Assembly (NCBI GenBank): GCA_963966315.1
Contig: CAWZYX010000049.1
Span: 1-20,105, forward strand
Source of the DNA: Winogradskyella_A sp963966315
Lineage (GTDB): Bacteria > Bacteroidota > Bacteroidia > Flavobacteriales > Flavobacteriaceae
DNA length: 20,105 bases
Direction: 5' to 3'
How positions within the stretch are numbered: position 1 is the first letter of the stretch; each line of letters begins with the position of its first letter. The position numbers were made by a program, and so were the translations under genes. A model generated the notes under the pieces. It saw only the letters and a program-made list of their open reading frames with translations. It ran no database searches and had not been told where the DNA came from. Below, piece by piece: positions 1 to 6,532 of this stretch.

Positions 1-1017
1 AGGAAGCAATATCCAAAAGCGAAGATCATTGTCATCGAAAAAGGAATGTTTCCACAGGGCGCTAGTACCAAAAACGCTGGATTCGCCTGCTTCGGCAGCT
101 TTAGCGAAATACTGGAGGACCTCAATCACCATACCGAGGAAGAGGTACTTCAGCTCATAAGACAGCGTCTGGATGGATTGAAGTTACTACGAGAAACATT
201 GGGTGATAAGACGATTGACTACAAGCCATTTGGAGGATACGAGCTCTTTATGAAGAAGGATCAGGAAGTTTTTGAACAGTGTATGACTCAAATGAGTTAT
301 GTTAATCGACTTTTAAAGCCAGTCGTTCAAAACGATGTGTTTTTAGAAAAAAACGACTCGTTTCAATTCGGTAGCATCATCCCTAAGCTTTCTTTTAATG
401 CGCTTGAAGGACAAATAGACACTGGTAAAATGATGAAAGCCTTATTAAAAAAAGCCGTTGAAGAGGATGTTTTGGTCATCAATAACTGCCAGCTTATAAA
501 ATTTACAGAAGAACTCAACAATGTTCACCTGTTAACCCATCAGTTTGAGTTTAAAACTCAATACCTTATGATCGCTACCAATGGTTTTGCCAGACAGTTA
601 CTGGACTGTGAGGTTAGCCCGGCACGTGCTCAGGTTCTGATCACTAATCCAATACCCAACCTCCGGATTAAAGGAAGCTTTCATTTAGACCGTGGCTATT
701 ATTATTTCAGAGACATAGATAATCGTATTCTTTTTGGGGGTGGTAGAAACCTGGATTTTCAGGGGGAAGAAACCACGAAATTCGGCGAAACAGAAATTAT
801 TCAAAACAGGCTGGAACATTTACTAAAACAAGTTATTCTTCCTAGTGAGGATTTTTTTATCGAGCAACGCTGGTCCGGAATTATGGGTGTGGGCACTCAA
901 AAAAAACCCATTGTTAAACCTGTCGGTAATCGTGTGTTTTGCGGTGTCAGACTTGGTGGTATGGGTGTGGCTATAGGAAGTACTGTAGGCCGGAATTTAG
1001 CATGTTTGGTGTCATGA
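1..1017 (+). CDS. FAD-dependent oxidoreductase, DAO family (5' end missing)
   Basis: The reading frame is open from the first base of the window, so the gene starts upstream; the first in-window ATG (46) lies inside the protein. The visible part begins with an 'IIVIEKG' strand, the second beta strand of a Rossmann FAD fold ending in the acidic ribose-binding Glu. It is followed by GASTKNAGFACFGS, the substrate-side FAD loop seen in DadA/glycine-oxidase-like DAO proteins. The C-terminus (RWSGIMGVGTQKKPIV...VFCGVRLGGMGVAIGSTVG) matches the family's closing FAD-binding segment. The GxGxxG loop itself is outside the window. Amine or amino-acid oxidation is the usual chemistry of the family; the substrate cannot be told. 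It overlaps the next gene by an ATGA junction, suggesting co-translation. It is probably not part of the polyketide locus, though it lies only about 500 bases upstream of it. Confidence 0.85.
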   Translation, partial: RKQYPKAKIIVIEKGMFPQGASTKNAGFACFGSFSEILEDLNHHTEEEVLQLIRQRLDGLKLLRETLGDKTIDYKPFGGYELFMKKDQEVFEQCMTQMSYVNRLLKPVVQNDVFLEKNDSFQFGSIIPKLSFNALEGQIDTGKMMKALLKKAVEEDVLVINNCQLIKFTEELNNVHLLTHQFEFKTQYLMIATNGFARQLLDCEVSPARAQVLITNPIPNLRIKGSFHLDRGYYYFRDIDNRILFGGGRNLDFQGEETTKFGETEIIQNRLEHLLKQVILPSEDFFIEQRWSGIMGVGTQKKPIVKPVGNRVFCGVRLGGMGVAIGSTVGRNLACLVS

Positions 1018-1463
1018 GTATCAAACAAGAACTTCTAAGCTACTGCCATGAATTAATAAGCAAGCGAATCTCAGGAATTCAGCTAGCCCTCTCGGACGTT
1101 TTAATGAGCCTTGGTTCCGAGACAAAAAGCTCTGCCGGAGACAAACACGAAACGGGTAGGGCCATGCTTCATCTCGAGCGAGAAAAATTAGGCCATCAGT
1201 TGAAAGAAGCAGAACAGCAAAAGAATCTCCTTAATCGTTTATCACAAGTACAACCCTCTGAGCGAATTTCCTTAGGAAGCCTGGTGGAGACAACACAGGC
1301 CTGGTATTTTATTTCTGTCAGTGCCGGAGAGATACAGATAAAGGGAAAAAGCTATTACGCTGTGTCAGCAGGAAGTCCTGTGGGTCAGTTACTCCTTGGA
1401 AAAGCTAAGGGTGAGCTAATTGAGTTTAGAGGTACCAGCATCAAAGTTATTAAAGTTCTGTAA
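1014..1463 (+). CDS. GreA/GreB-like coiled-coil protein
   Basis: A 149-residue protein. I chose the ATG at 1014 because it forms a 4-base ATGA overlap with the preceding stop; an upstream extension to 939 would run 79 bases into the oxidoreductase gene and has no family-like sequence. Residues 1-75 are predicted as two long helices (a coiled-coil hairpin) with a tip around residues 38-50, and the C-terminal half (about 80-149) is beta-rich with a closing 'GSPVGQLLLGKAKGE' segment typical of the GreA/B C-terminal domain. At the tip, Asp43 and Glu46 have the same +3 spacing as the catalytic Asp41/Glu44 pair of GreA. Gre factors enter the RNA polymerase secondary channel and stimulate transcript cleavage. 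Proteins of this kind in flavobacteria are sometimes labelled 3-oxoacyl-ACP synthase, which nothing in this sequence supports. Function is inferred from fold resemblance only. Confidence 0.7.
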   Translation: MSIKQELLSYCHELISKRISGIQLALSDVLMSLGSETKSSAGDKHETGRAMLHLEREKLGHQLKEAEQQKNLLNRLSQVQPSERISLGSLVETTQAWYFISVSAGEIQIKGKSYYAVSAGSPVGQLLLGKAKGELIEFRGTSIKVIKVL

Positions 1464-1524
1464 AAGTCGGGCAGAAGCTTTTTTTCTGGACGCATTCAAT
1501 CGTAACTTATCCTTTTTCTAAAAA

Positions 1525-2037
1525 ATGTTGAAGTATTTAATCTATTTAGTCGGTGCGCTTTTGATCGCGCAGCCTAGTTTGAGTCAGGAGTCTGAGGTAT
1601 CATTCGTGATCAGGAATTTTGGGATTAACGTGGACGGGCACTTCAATAGTTTTGAAATAAACCTTGATGTAGACGCAACAGGAGCAGTTAACAAGATTAA
1701 GGGTACCGTCTTTGTTCATTCTGTTGAAACGGGCATCGAAAGAAGAGATGAGCACCTTTTAAAGGAGGATTATTTTGACGTGATTAACCACCCAGAAATA
1801 ATTCTAATCAGTGATAGCCTAACACCACTAAACAGTACAGATTATCAAATAGAAGCAAGATTAAGCATCAAGGGCGTCACCAAGACAATATCCTTTGTTG
1901 GGTCTTTAATTGAGGAGCATAAAAGAACCCTTTTCCAGTCCGAATTTGAGATTAATCGACGAGACTTTGATGTTGGGGGTGGTGGCTTTTTGGGGGAGCA
2001 GGTCAAAGTTAACGTTAACTATTATGTGAAGGAGTGA
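1525..2037 (+). CDS. YceI-like secreted lipid-binding protein
   Basis: A 170-residue protein with an N-terminal signal peptide (hydrophobic residues 4-20, likely cut after SLS, before QE). The mature part follows the YceI pattern: 'VSFVIRNFGINVDGHF' at the start, a central section with 'IERRDEHLLKEDYFDVINHPEI', and a late 'ARLSIKGVTKTISFVG' strand pair. YceI proteins form a lipocalin-like beta barrel that binds polyisoprenoid or quinone-like lipids in the periplasm. It is the first gene of an operon with an FAD oxidoreductase, a methyltransferase and a type III polyketide synthase; its stop overlaps the next start by one base (TGATG). The context suggests it binds a lipid made by the neighbouring enzymes. 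A 61-bp AT-rich spacer precedes it and may hold the operon promoter, but I see no clean Bacteroidetes consensus there. Confidence 0.85.
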   Translation: MLKYLIYLVGALLIAQPSLSQESEVSFVIRNFGINVDGHFNSFEINLDVDATGAVNKIKGTVFVHSVETGIERRDEHLLKEDYFDVINHPEIILISDSLTPLNSTDYQIEARLSIKGVTKTISFVGSLIEEHKRTLFQSEFEINRRDFDVGGGGFLGEQVKVNVNYYVKE

Positions 2038-3167
2038 TGAAAACAACTACCACAGAAGTGATCATCATAGGAGGCGGGCTTGCGGGCCTATGCGCCTCTA
2101 TTCACCTTGCAAAAAAGGGGCGCAAAGTAGTTCTTATCGAAAAGAACGAGTATCCCAGGCATAAGGTTTGCGGAGAGTATGTTTCTAACGAAGTGCTCCC
2201 ATACTTAAACTATTTGGGCTTTAATCCGTTTGCCCACGGAGCCAAAAAAATTAAAGAGTTTGAATTATCAACAAGGAACGGCAAGCGGATAGCTACCCAA
2301 CTACCCCTGGGAGGATTTGGCATAAGCCGCTTTCAATTGGATTACGAATTGTATCAATTATCCAAAAGCCACGGAGTTCGCTTCGTGAAAGACCGGGTTC
2401 AGTACCTGAATTACACTGATAATAGCTTTAGTGTGGCGACCAAAAGCTCAGGTTCCTTCTACTCTAAACTTGTAATAGGCGCTTTTGGAAAACGCTCCAA
2501 TCTGGACATGGCCATGCAGCGAAAATTTGTCAAAAAAAAGTCGCCCTACCTCGCTGTAAAGATGCATTCCAGCGGTGATTTTCCGGATGATAAGGTGGCA
2601 CTTCACAACTTTAAGGGAGGTTACTGCGGAGTTTCAAAAGTTGAAAATGACCATATCAATTTATGCTATATCAGCAGCTTTAAAGCGTTTCAACCTTATA
2701 AAGACATTTCCCGATTTCAGGAGAAGGTGCTTTTTAAAAATGAGGCTTTAAAGGAAATATTTCAGAATACAGTACCACAATTCGAGGAGCCTTTGACCAT
2801 AAGCCAGATCTCTTTCGAAACAAAGGCACCTGTGGAAAATCATGTTTTGATGTGCGGGGATTCCGCCGGTATGATCCACCCGCTTTGTGGGAACGGCATG
2901 GGGATGGCCATACGATCGGCACATTTGGTGTCAGTCTGTATTATTGAGTATCTTGAAGGAAAAATTAAAAGCAGAAAAGCATTGGAACAAAGGTACAGTA
3001 ACAAGTGGTTTTCAAACTTTAGGTTGAGACTCAAAGTGGGTCATACCATCGCCTATTTATTTCGTCATGATGAGATAGCAACCCTGTTACTATACCTGCT
3101 TCGGGTATTTCCCTTTCTGGTTCCTTTGATCATTAAAATGACCCACGGCAAACCAATGAAGGTGTGA
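2037..3167 (+). CDS. NAD(P)/FAD-dependent oxidoreductase, geranylgeranyl reductase-like
   Basis: 376 residues from the ATG at 2037 (a GTG three bases earlier is a possible alternative). Residues 8-17 carry the Rossmann IIIGGGLAG loop, Glu35 is the expected ribose-binding acid, residues 40-47 read PRHKVCGE, the signature of the geranylgeranyl-reductase/aromatic-hydroxylase-like flavoprotein group, and 'CGDSAGMIHPLCGNGMGMA' around Asp275 is the second FAD-binding motif. The last 45 residues are strongly hydrophobic with basic breaks, suggesting membrane association, which would suit a lipid substrate. Position between YceI and a methyltransferase, two genes ahead of a type III polyketide synthase, suggests it hydroxylates or reduces the polyketide lipid. 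A flavoprotein plays such a role in the Streptomyces srsABC locus, where it helps turn alkylresorcinol into quinone. Reaction and substrate are inferred. It overlaps both neighbours by one base. Confidence 0.8.
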   Translation: MKTTTTEVIIIGGGLAGLCASIHLAKKGRKVVLIEKNEYPRHKVCGEYVSNEVLPYLNYLGFNPFAHGAKKIKEFELSTRNGKRIATQLPLGGFGISRFQLDYELYQLSKSHGVRFVKDRVQYLNYTDNSFSVATKSSGSFYSKLVIGAFGKRSNLDMAMQRKFVKKKSPYLAVKMHSSGDFPDDKVALHNFKGGYCGVSKVENDHINLCYISSFKAFQPYKDISRFQEKVLFKNEALKEIFQNTVPQFEEPLTISQISFETKAPVENHVLMCGDSAGMIHPLCGNGMGMAIRSAHLVSVCIIEYLEGKIKSRKALEQRYSNKWFSNFRLRLKVGHTIAYLFRHDEIATLLLYLLRVFPFLVPLIIKMTHGKPMKV

Positions 3168-3886
3168 TGAGCTTGTTTATAGATACCACATATCGCAGTG
3201 AGGAGATTGAACTCATGGATGATTTTTCCATTCAGGGTGATATCTTACGTGATACCTTAGACCAATTGGGACGCATCAACAGGTGGCTAGGAGGTAATGG
3301 GGTTACTTTAGATGGTATCAGGCAATTACTGAACAACCAGCCTAAAACAAAAACGTATACAGTGATCGATCTGGGCTGTGGTGATGGCGCCATGCTTCGC
3401 GAGATCGCTCGATATGGTCTAAAGCACCAGTATCATTTTAAATTATTGGGAATAGATGCCAATAAAGATGCTATAGCCTATGCAAAAGAACTTTCCAGCG
3501 CTTATCCTGAAATTGAATACCAGAGCATGGATATTTTTTCGGAACGATTTAAAGAACTGAACTGCGACATTGCCTTATGCACGCTTTTTCTACATCATTT
3601 TTCTCAGGATCAGATATATTCATTTTTAACCCGGTTGAATAATCAGACAAACCTTGGCATAGTAGCTAACGATTTACAACGTTCTGAACTGGCCTATGGC
3701 TTATTCCGATTGTTAGGACTTGTCATTTCTAACCCTATGGTGAAGCAAGATGGCTTAACTTCTATACTCCGCGCATTTAAGAGACAAGAATTGGTAAACC
3801 TCTCAAAAAAATTAAATCTGCCGTATCAGATAAAGTGGAAATGGGCGTTCAGGTACCAATGGATTTTAAAGACCAAAACCCAGTAA
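3167..3886 (+). CDS. Class I SAM-dependent methyltransferase
   Basis: 239 residues from the ATG at 3167, which overlaps the previous stop as TGATG; a GTG at 3164 is the less likely alternative. Residues 66-74 read VIDLGCGDG, the glycine-rich SAM-binding motif I. 'LLGIDANKDAIAYA' (about 95-108) supplies the acidic residue that binds the SAM ribose, and 'DIALCTLFLHHF' is motif IV-like. The N-terminal 50 residues ('ELMDDFSIQGDILRDTLDQL...INRWLGG') form a helical lid. The type III polyketide synthase starts 8 bases after its stop, so it most likely O- or C-methylates the polyketide product, as the SrsB methyltransferase does for alkylresorcinols in Streptomyces. Whether it methylates carbon or oxygen cannot be read from the sequence. 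Confidence 0.82.
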   Translation: MSLFIDTTYRSEEIELMDDFSIQGDILRDTLDQLGRINRWLGGNGVTLDGIRQLLNNQPKTKTYTVIDLGCGDGAMLREIARYGLKHQYHFKLLGIDANKDAIAYAKELSSAYPEIEYQSMDIFSERFKELNCDIALCTLFLHHFSQDQIYSFLTRLNNQTNLGIVANDLQRSELAYGLFRLLGLVISNPMVKQDGLTSILRAFKRQELVNLSKKLNLPYQIKWKWAFRYQWILKTKTQ

Positions 3887-3894
3887 ACATAATT

Positions 3895-4947
3895 ATGCCT
3901 GTAAGAATCACTTCAGTTGCCAAACAATTGCCTCCGTATACTCGGGAAACCAAGGATATATTACCCTATGTTGAATTGTGGCTGGAGGGTCAGGAGGATC
4001 GCTTTAAGCGAAAAGTCCTTAAAATATTTGAAAATGCTGCTGTAGACCGTCGTTATTCCATTATGGATGCTGATGAGGTGTTCTTAAATTCATCATTCGA
4101 AGAAAAAAATGAAATCTATATCCGGGAGAGCGTTAAGTTAGCAGAGGCATCTCTGTTAAAGGCCTTAAAAAAAGCAAATTTAAAGGCCCAGGATATTGAT
4201 TACATTATTACGGTTAGTTGCACGGGTATCATGATTCCTTCTCTAGATGCCTATTTGATCAACCGTATGAATATGTCGCAGGATATTGTGCGTCTTCCTG
4301 TTACTGAAATGGGTTGTGCTGCAGGTGTTTCAGGGGTGTTATATGCAAAGAACTTTTTAAAAGCCAACCCTAACAAACGAGCTGCGGTCATTGCAGTTGA
4401 ATCCCCTACGGCCACCTTTCAGCTGGAGGATTATTCCATGGTTAATATCGTAAGTGCTGCCATTTTTGGCGACGGATGCGCCAGTGTGATCCTGTCGTCA
4501 TACGCAGATGAAACAGGCCCTGAAATCGTCGATGAAGCCATGTACCATTTTTACGATGCAGAACATATGATGGGTTTTAAGCTGAGAAACACAGGGTTGC
4601 AAATGGTACTGGATCAGTCAGTGCCACAGACAATTGCCGATCATTTTCCTCAAATAATCAACCCCTTTCTGAAAAAAAATGGGTTGGAGATAGCAGACAT
4701 CAATCATTTGATATTTCACCCGGGAGGCAAAAAAATTGTTCAGACTGTAGAGGATCTCTTCGGTACACTTGGTAAAAACATTGACGACACTAAAGAAGTC
4801 TTAAGGTTGTATGGTAATATGAGCAGTGCCACTGTTTTATACGTATTAGAGAGATTTTTGGAGAAAGGGATAAACCAGGGAGAGTATGGGTTGATGCTCA
4901 GTTTCGGTCCGGGCTTCTCAGCACAGCGAATATTATTGAAATGGTAG
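3895..4947 (+). CDS. Type III polyketide synthase
   Basis: 350 residues from the ATG at 3895; the frame can be extended to 3835 but that would overlap the methyltransferase, and family N-termini begin close to 'ITSVAKQLPP'. The catalytic triad is complete: Cys141 in EMGCAAG, His275 in FHPGGKK and Asn308 in YGNMSSAT. The C-terminal 'SFGPGFSAQ' corresponds to the family's GFGPG loop, though its usual following Glu is Gln here. Such homodimeric enzymes extend an acyl-CoA or acyl-ACP starter with malonyl units and cyclise the chain to resorcinols, phloroglucinols or pyrones. Last gene of the yceI-flavoprotein-methyltransferase operon. A dissociated fatty-acid-synthase-like gene set follows after 275 bases, suggesting an ACP-borne starter, as in the Azotobacter ars system where type I FAS feeds type III PKS. 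Starter, number of extensions and cyclisation mode cannot be predicted here. Confidence 0.93.
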   Translation: MPVRITSVAKQLPPYTRETKDILPYVELWLEGQEDRFKRKVLKIFENAAVDRRYSIMDADEVFLNSSFEEKNEIYIRESVKLAEASLLKALKKANLKAQDIDYIITVSCTGIMIPSLDAYLINRMNMSQDIVRLPVTEMGCAAGVSGVLYAKNFLKANPNKRAAVIAVESPTATFQLEDYSMVNIVSAAIFGDGCASVILSSYADETGPEIVDEAMYHFYDAEHMMGFKLRNTGLQMVLDQSVPQTIADHFPQIINPFLKKNGLEIADINHLIFHPGGKKIVQTVEDLFGTLGKNIDDTKEVLRLYGNMSSATVLYVLERFLEKGINQGEYGLMLSFGPGFSAQRILLKW

Positions 4948-5002
4948 GAGTAAACTTGAATAAAAGCTAGTTAATCATGAATGTCAAAAAACGAAAATTT
5001 CC

Positions 5003-5026
5003 GTCATGCTGAGCATGTCGAAGCAT
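5003..5026 (+). repeat. Left arm of a degenerate inverted repeat (CTGAGC..GTCGAAG motif)
   Basis: The arm reads GTCATGCTGAGCATGTCGAA followed by GCAT. It matches the reverse complement of 5194-5217 at 17 of 24 positions, and at 13 of 15 in the core CTGAGCNNGTCGAAG. From memory, very similar motifs occur as dispersed intergenic repeats in many Bacteroidetes genomes; that cannot be tested within this window. The arm also has short internal symmetry (ATGCT ... AGCAT). Confidence 0.65.
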
Positions 5027-5037
5027 ATCAATAAAAA

Positions 5038-5187
5038 ATGAGATTTTCTGACGTCTACATATGGAAGTGCTCAGACAAGAGTTTTTACACAGGAATGATC
5101 GATGATCCAGATCAAAGATGACAACAACTTAGCGAAGGAAGCATTAAATTTAAAAGAACTATACCCAATTTAACAAGAGAATTATAA
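5038..5187 (+). pseudogene. Eroded GIY-YIG endonuclease-like gene remnant
   Basis: From the ATG at 5038 the frame encodes 27 residues containing VYIWKCSDKSFYTG, then MIDDPDQR. This closely follows the N-terminal core of small GIY-YIG (UvrC-N/URI-type) proteins, which read like 'YVYILKCSDGSYYTGxTNDLExR'. A TGA at 5119-5121 stops it. The same frame then continues for 22 residues (QQLSEGSIKFKRT...) in the place where the family has its 'EHNxGxGSxxTKxR' segment, before a TAA at 5185-5187. The rest of the usual 80-100 residue domain, including the conserved downstream Glu region, is gone. It sits between two inverted repeat arms and between two biosynthetic operons. Assignment is by eye from the motif; the short length makes chance resemblance possible, but about ten consensus positions agree in order. 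Confidence 0.55.
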
Positions 5188-5193
5188 AAGGCC

Positions 5194-5217
5194 AGTCTTC
5201 GACGGGCTCAGACTAAC
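5194..5217 (-). repeat. Right arm of the degenerate inverted repeat
   Basis: Plus-strand AGTCTTCGACGGGCTCAGAC plus TAAC; its reverse complement aligns to the left arm at 5003-5026 (17 of 24 identical, core CTGAGC..GTCGAAG intact). The two arms are 167 bases apart and flank the nuclease remnant. The right arm ends five bases before the SDR start codon, so it lies in that gene's leader and may form part of its 5' untranslated region. Confidence 0.65.
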
Positions 5218-5222
5218 AACGA

Positions 5223-6017
5223 ATGAGAGAATTTAAAAATAAAAATCAGTGGGCATTAATTCTCGGTGGGAGCTCAGGCCTTGGCCTTGCAACTGCAAGA
5301 AAATTGGCTGTCCACGGCATGAATATCATCGTAGTTCATAGAAGTTCCAGGGCCCAAACAGAAAGAGTAGATAAAGATTTTCAGAAAATTAAAGACATGG
5401 GAGTGGAGTTTCAGCAATACAATCAGGACGCCGTAAATGATCATAAGAGAGAGGTTTTAATTCAAAAGATTGAGGGTGAACTCGACAAGGGAGCAAAGAT
5501 CAAAGCACTAGTGCATAGCGTGGCTAAGGGAAATCTAAAACCAATGACCTCTAAAGACGGCTTAAGCCTTAGGAATGATGATTTTGAATTGACCATTAAC
5601 GCCATGGGGATCAGTCTTTACAACTGGACCAAATCGTTATTTGAACGGCATCTGCTTGATGCGGATGCCAGGATCATCAGTTTCACGAGTGAGGGAAGTA
5701 CTAAAGCCTGGGAAAACTACGCAGCCGTATCGGCAGCTAAATCAACACTAGAATCCATTACGCGAAGTATTGCCCTTGAATTTGCCCCCTTTGGAATAAA
5801 AGCAAACTGTATACAGGCTGGAGTTACCGACACCGCTTCCCTGCGGATGATCCCCGGGAGCGATGAGATTATAGAACATAGCATAAAACGCAATCCCAAC
5901 AAACGGTTAACCACACCAGAGGACGTAGCCAACGTGGTGTATTTATTATGTAAAGATGAAGCGTCCTGGATTACAGGATCGGTAATTCAGGTAGATGGTG
6001 GTGAGCATTTAAGATAA
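5223..6017 (+). CDS. SDR enzyme, FabI/FabL-type enoyl-ACP reductase
   Basis: 264 residues. The N-terminal loop LGGSSGLG (14-21) is the SDR cofactor site. The active site reads Tyr166-x6-Lys173 in 'ENYAAVSAAKSTLE'. The six-residue spacing is that of enoyl-ACP reductases (FabI, FabL) rather than the x3 spacing of ketoreductases such as FabG. The single glycine-rich loop and 'ALEFAPFGIKANCIQAGVTDT' resemble FabL more than FabI. The C-terminus 'ITGSVIQVDGGEHLR' is classical for SDRs. The likely reaction is NAD(P)H reduction of a trans-2-enoyl chain on the ACP encoded further down the operon. It is the first gene of an operon followed directly (stop then ATG, no gap) by a FabZ-like dehydratase. 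A ketoreductase role cannot be excluded without biochemical data. Confidence 0.82.
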   Translation: MREFKNKNQWALILGGSSGLGLATARKLAVHGMNIIVVHRSSRAQTERVDKDFQKIKDMGVEFQQYNQDAVNDHKREVLIQKIEGELDKGAKIKALVHSVAKGNLKPMTSKDGLSLRNDDFELTINAMGISLYNWTKSLFERHLLDADARIISFTSEGSTKAWENYAAVSAAKSTLESITRSIALEFAPFGIKANCIQAGVTDTASLRMIPGSDEIIEHSIKRNPNKRLTTPEDVANVVYLLCKDEASWITGSVIQVDGGEHLR

Positions 6018-6464
6018 ATGAATAAAGAAACGATCATAGCATTACTCCCCTATCAGCCTCCGTTTCTCTTTGTAGATGGCATAGAATCCATTTCCGAAGA
6101 GGGTTGCACAGGTCATTATACTTTTAAAAATGGGGAGTATTTTTATCAGGGACATTTTAAGCACCATCCGGTAACGCCCGGAGTTATTTTAACGGAGTGC
6201 ATGGCACAAATAGGGGTTGTGTGTCTAGGCATTTATTTGATGGGTCAACCTTTAAAAACAATGAAGCGTCCTGAAATTGCACTCACTTCTCACCAGATGG
6301 ATTATTACATTCCCGTATTTCCTGGCGAGACGGTTCGAGTCAAATCGGAAAAGCAAGTTTTTCGTTTCAATAAGCTTAAGTGCCAAGTGAAAATGTTTAA
6401 CTCAAAAGGTGAATTAGTGGCCAGAGGGCAGATCTCAGGAATGCTAGGCGGAAGGAATGGTTGA
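6018..6464 (+). CDS. FabZ-like 3-hydroxyacyl-ACP dehydratase
   Basis: 148 residues, hot-dog fold. 'LLPYQPPFLFVDGI' (9-22) matches the FabZ opening 'LPHRYPFLLVDRI'. 'YQGHFKHHPVTPGVILTECMAQIG' carries His46 and Glu60, the catalytic pair at the 14-residue spacing found in FabZ. It would dehydrate 3-hydroxyacyl-ACP to trans-2-enoyl-ACP, the substrate of the reductase encoded just upstream. It starts on the base after that gene's stop, so the two are almost certainly co-translated. Divergence from housekeeping FabZ (for example PYQPP for PHRYP) suggests a dedicated pathway copy rather than the primary fatty-acid gene. Confidence 0.85.
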   Translation: MNKETIIALLPYQPPFLFVDGIESISEEGCTGHYTFKNGEYFYQGHFKHHPVTPGVILTECMAQIGVVCLGIYLMGQPLKTMKRPEIALTSHQMDYYIPVFPGETVRVKSEKQVFRFNKLKCQVKMFNSKGELVARGQISGMLGGRNG

Positions 6465-6532
6465 TCGTTGAGCAGATCAGACATGGCTAAGGTTGATTGA
6501 CCATCCGGCCAATTATAAAACAAAGTTTGTGT

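Noticed and set aside
939..1013. N-terminal extension of the Gre-like protein from the ATG at 939
   Set aside because: The 25 added residues run through the FAD oxidoreductase C-terminus in another frame and have no family-like pattern; the ATG at 1014 has the standard ATGA overlap.
3835..3894. Upstream start of the type III PKS
   Set aside because: It would overlap the methyltransferase gene by 52 bases and adds residues not expected before the family's N-terminus.
5223..6017. FabG-type ketoreductase assignment for the SDR
   Set aside because: The Tyr-Lys spacing is x6, the enoyl-reductase pattern, not x3; kept only as a possible second activity.
6497..6532. TTG start for the ketosynthase
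   Set aside because: The usual family start MKHRVVITGLG lies at the ATG at 6533.
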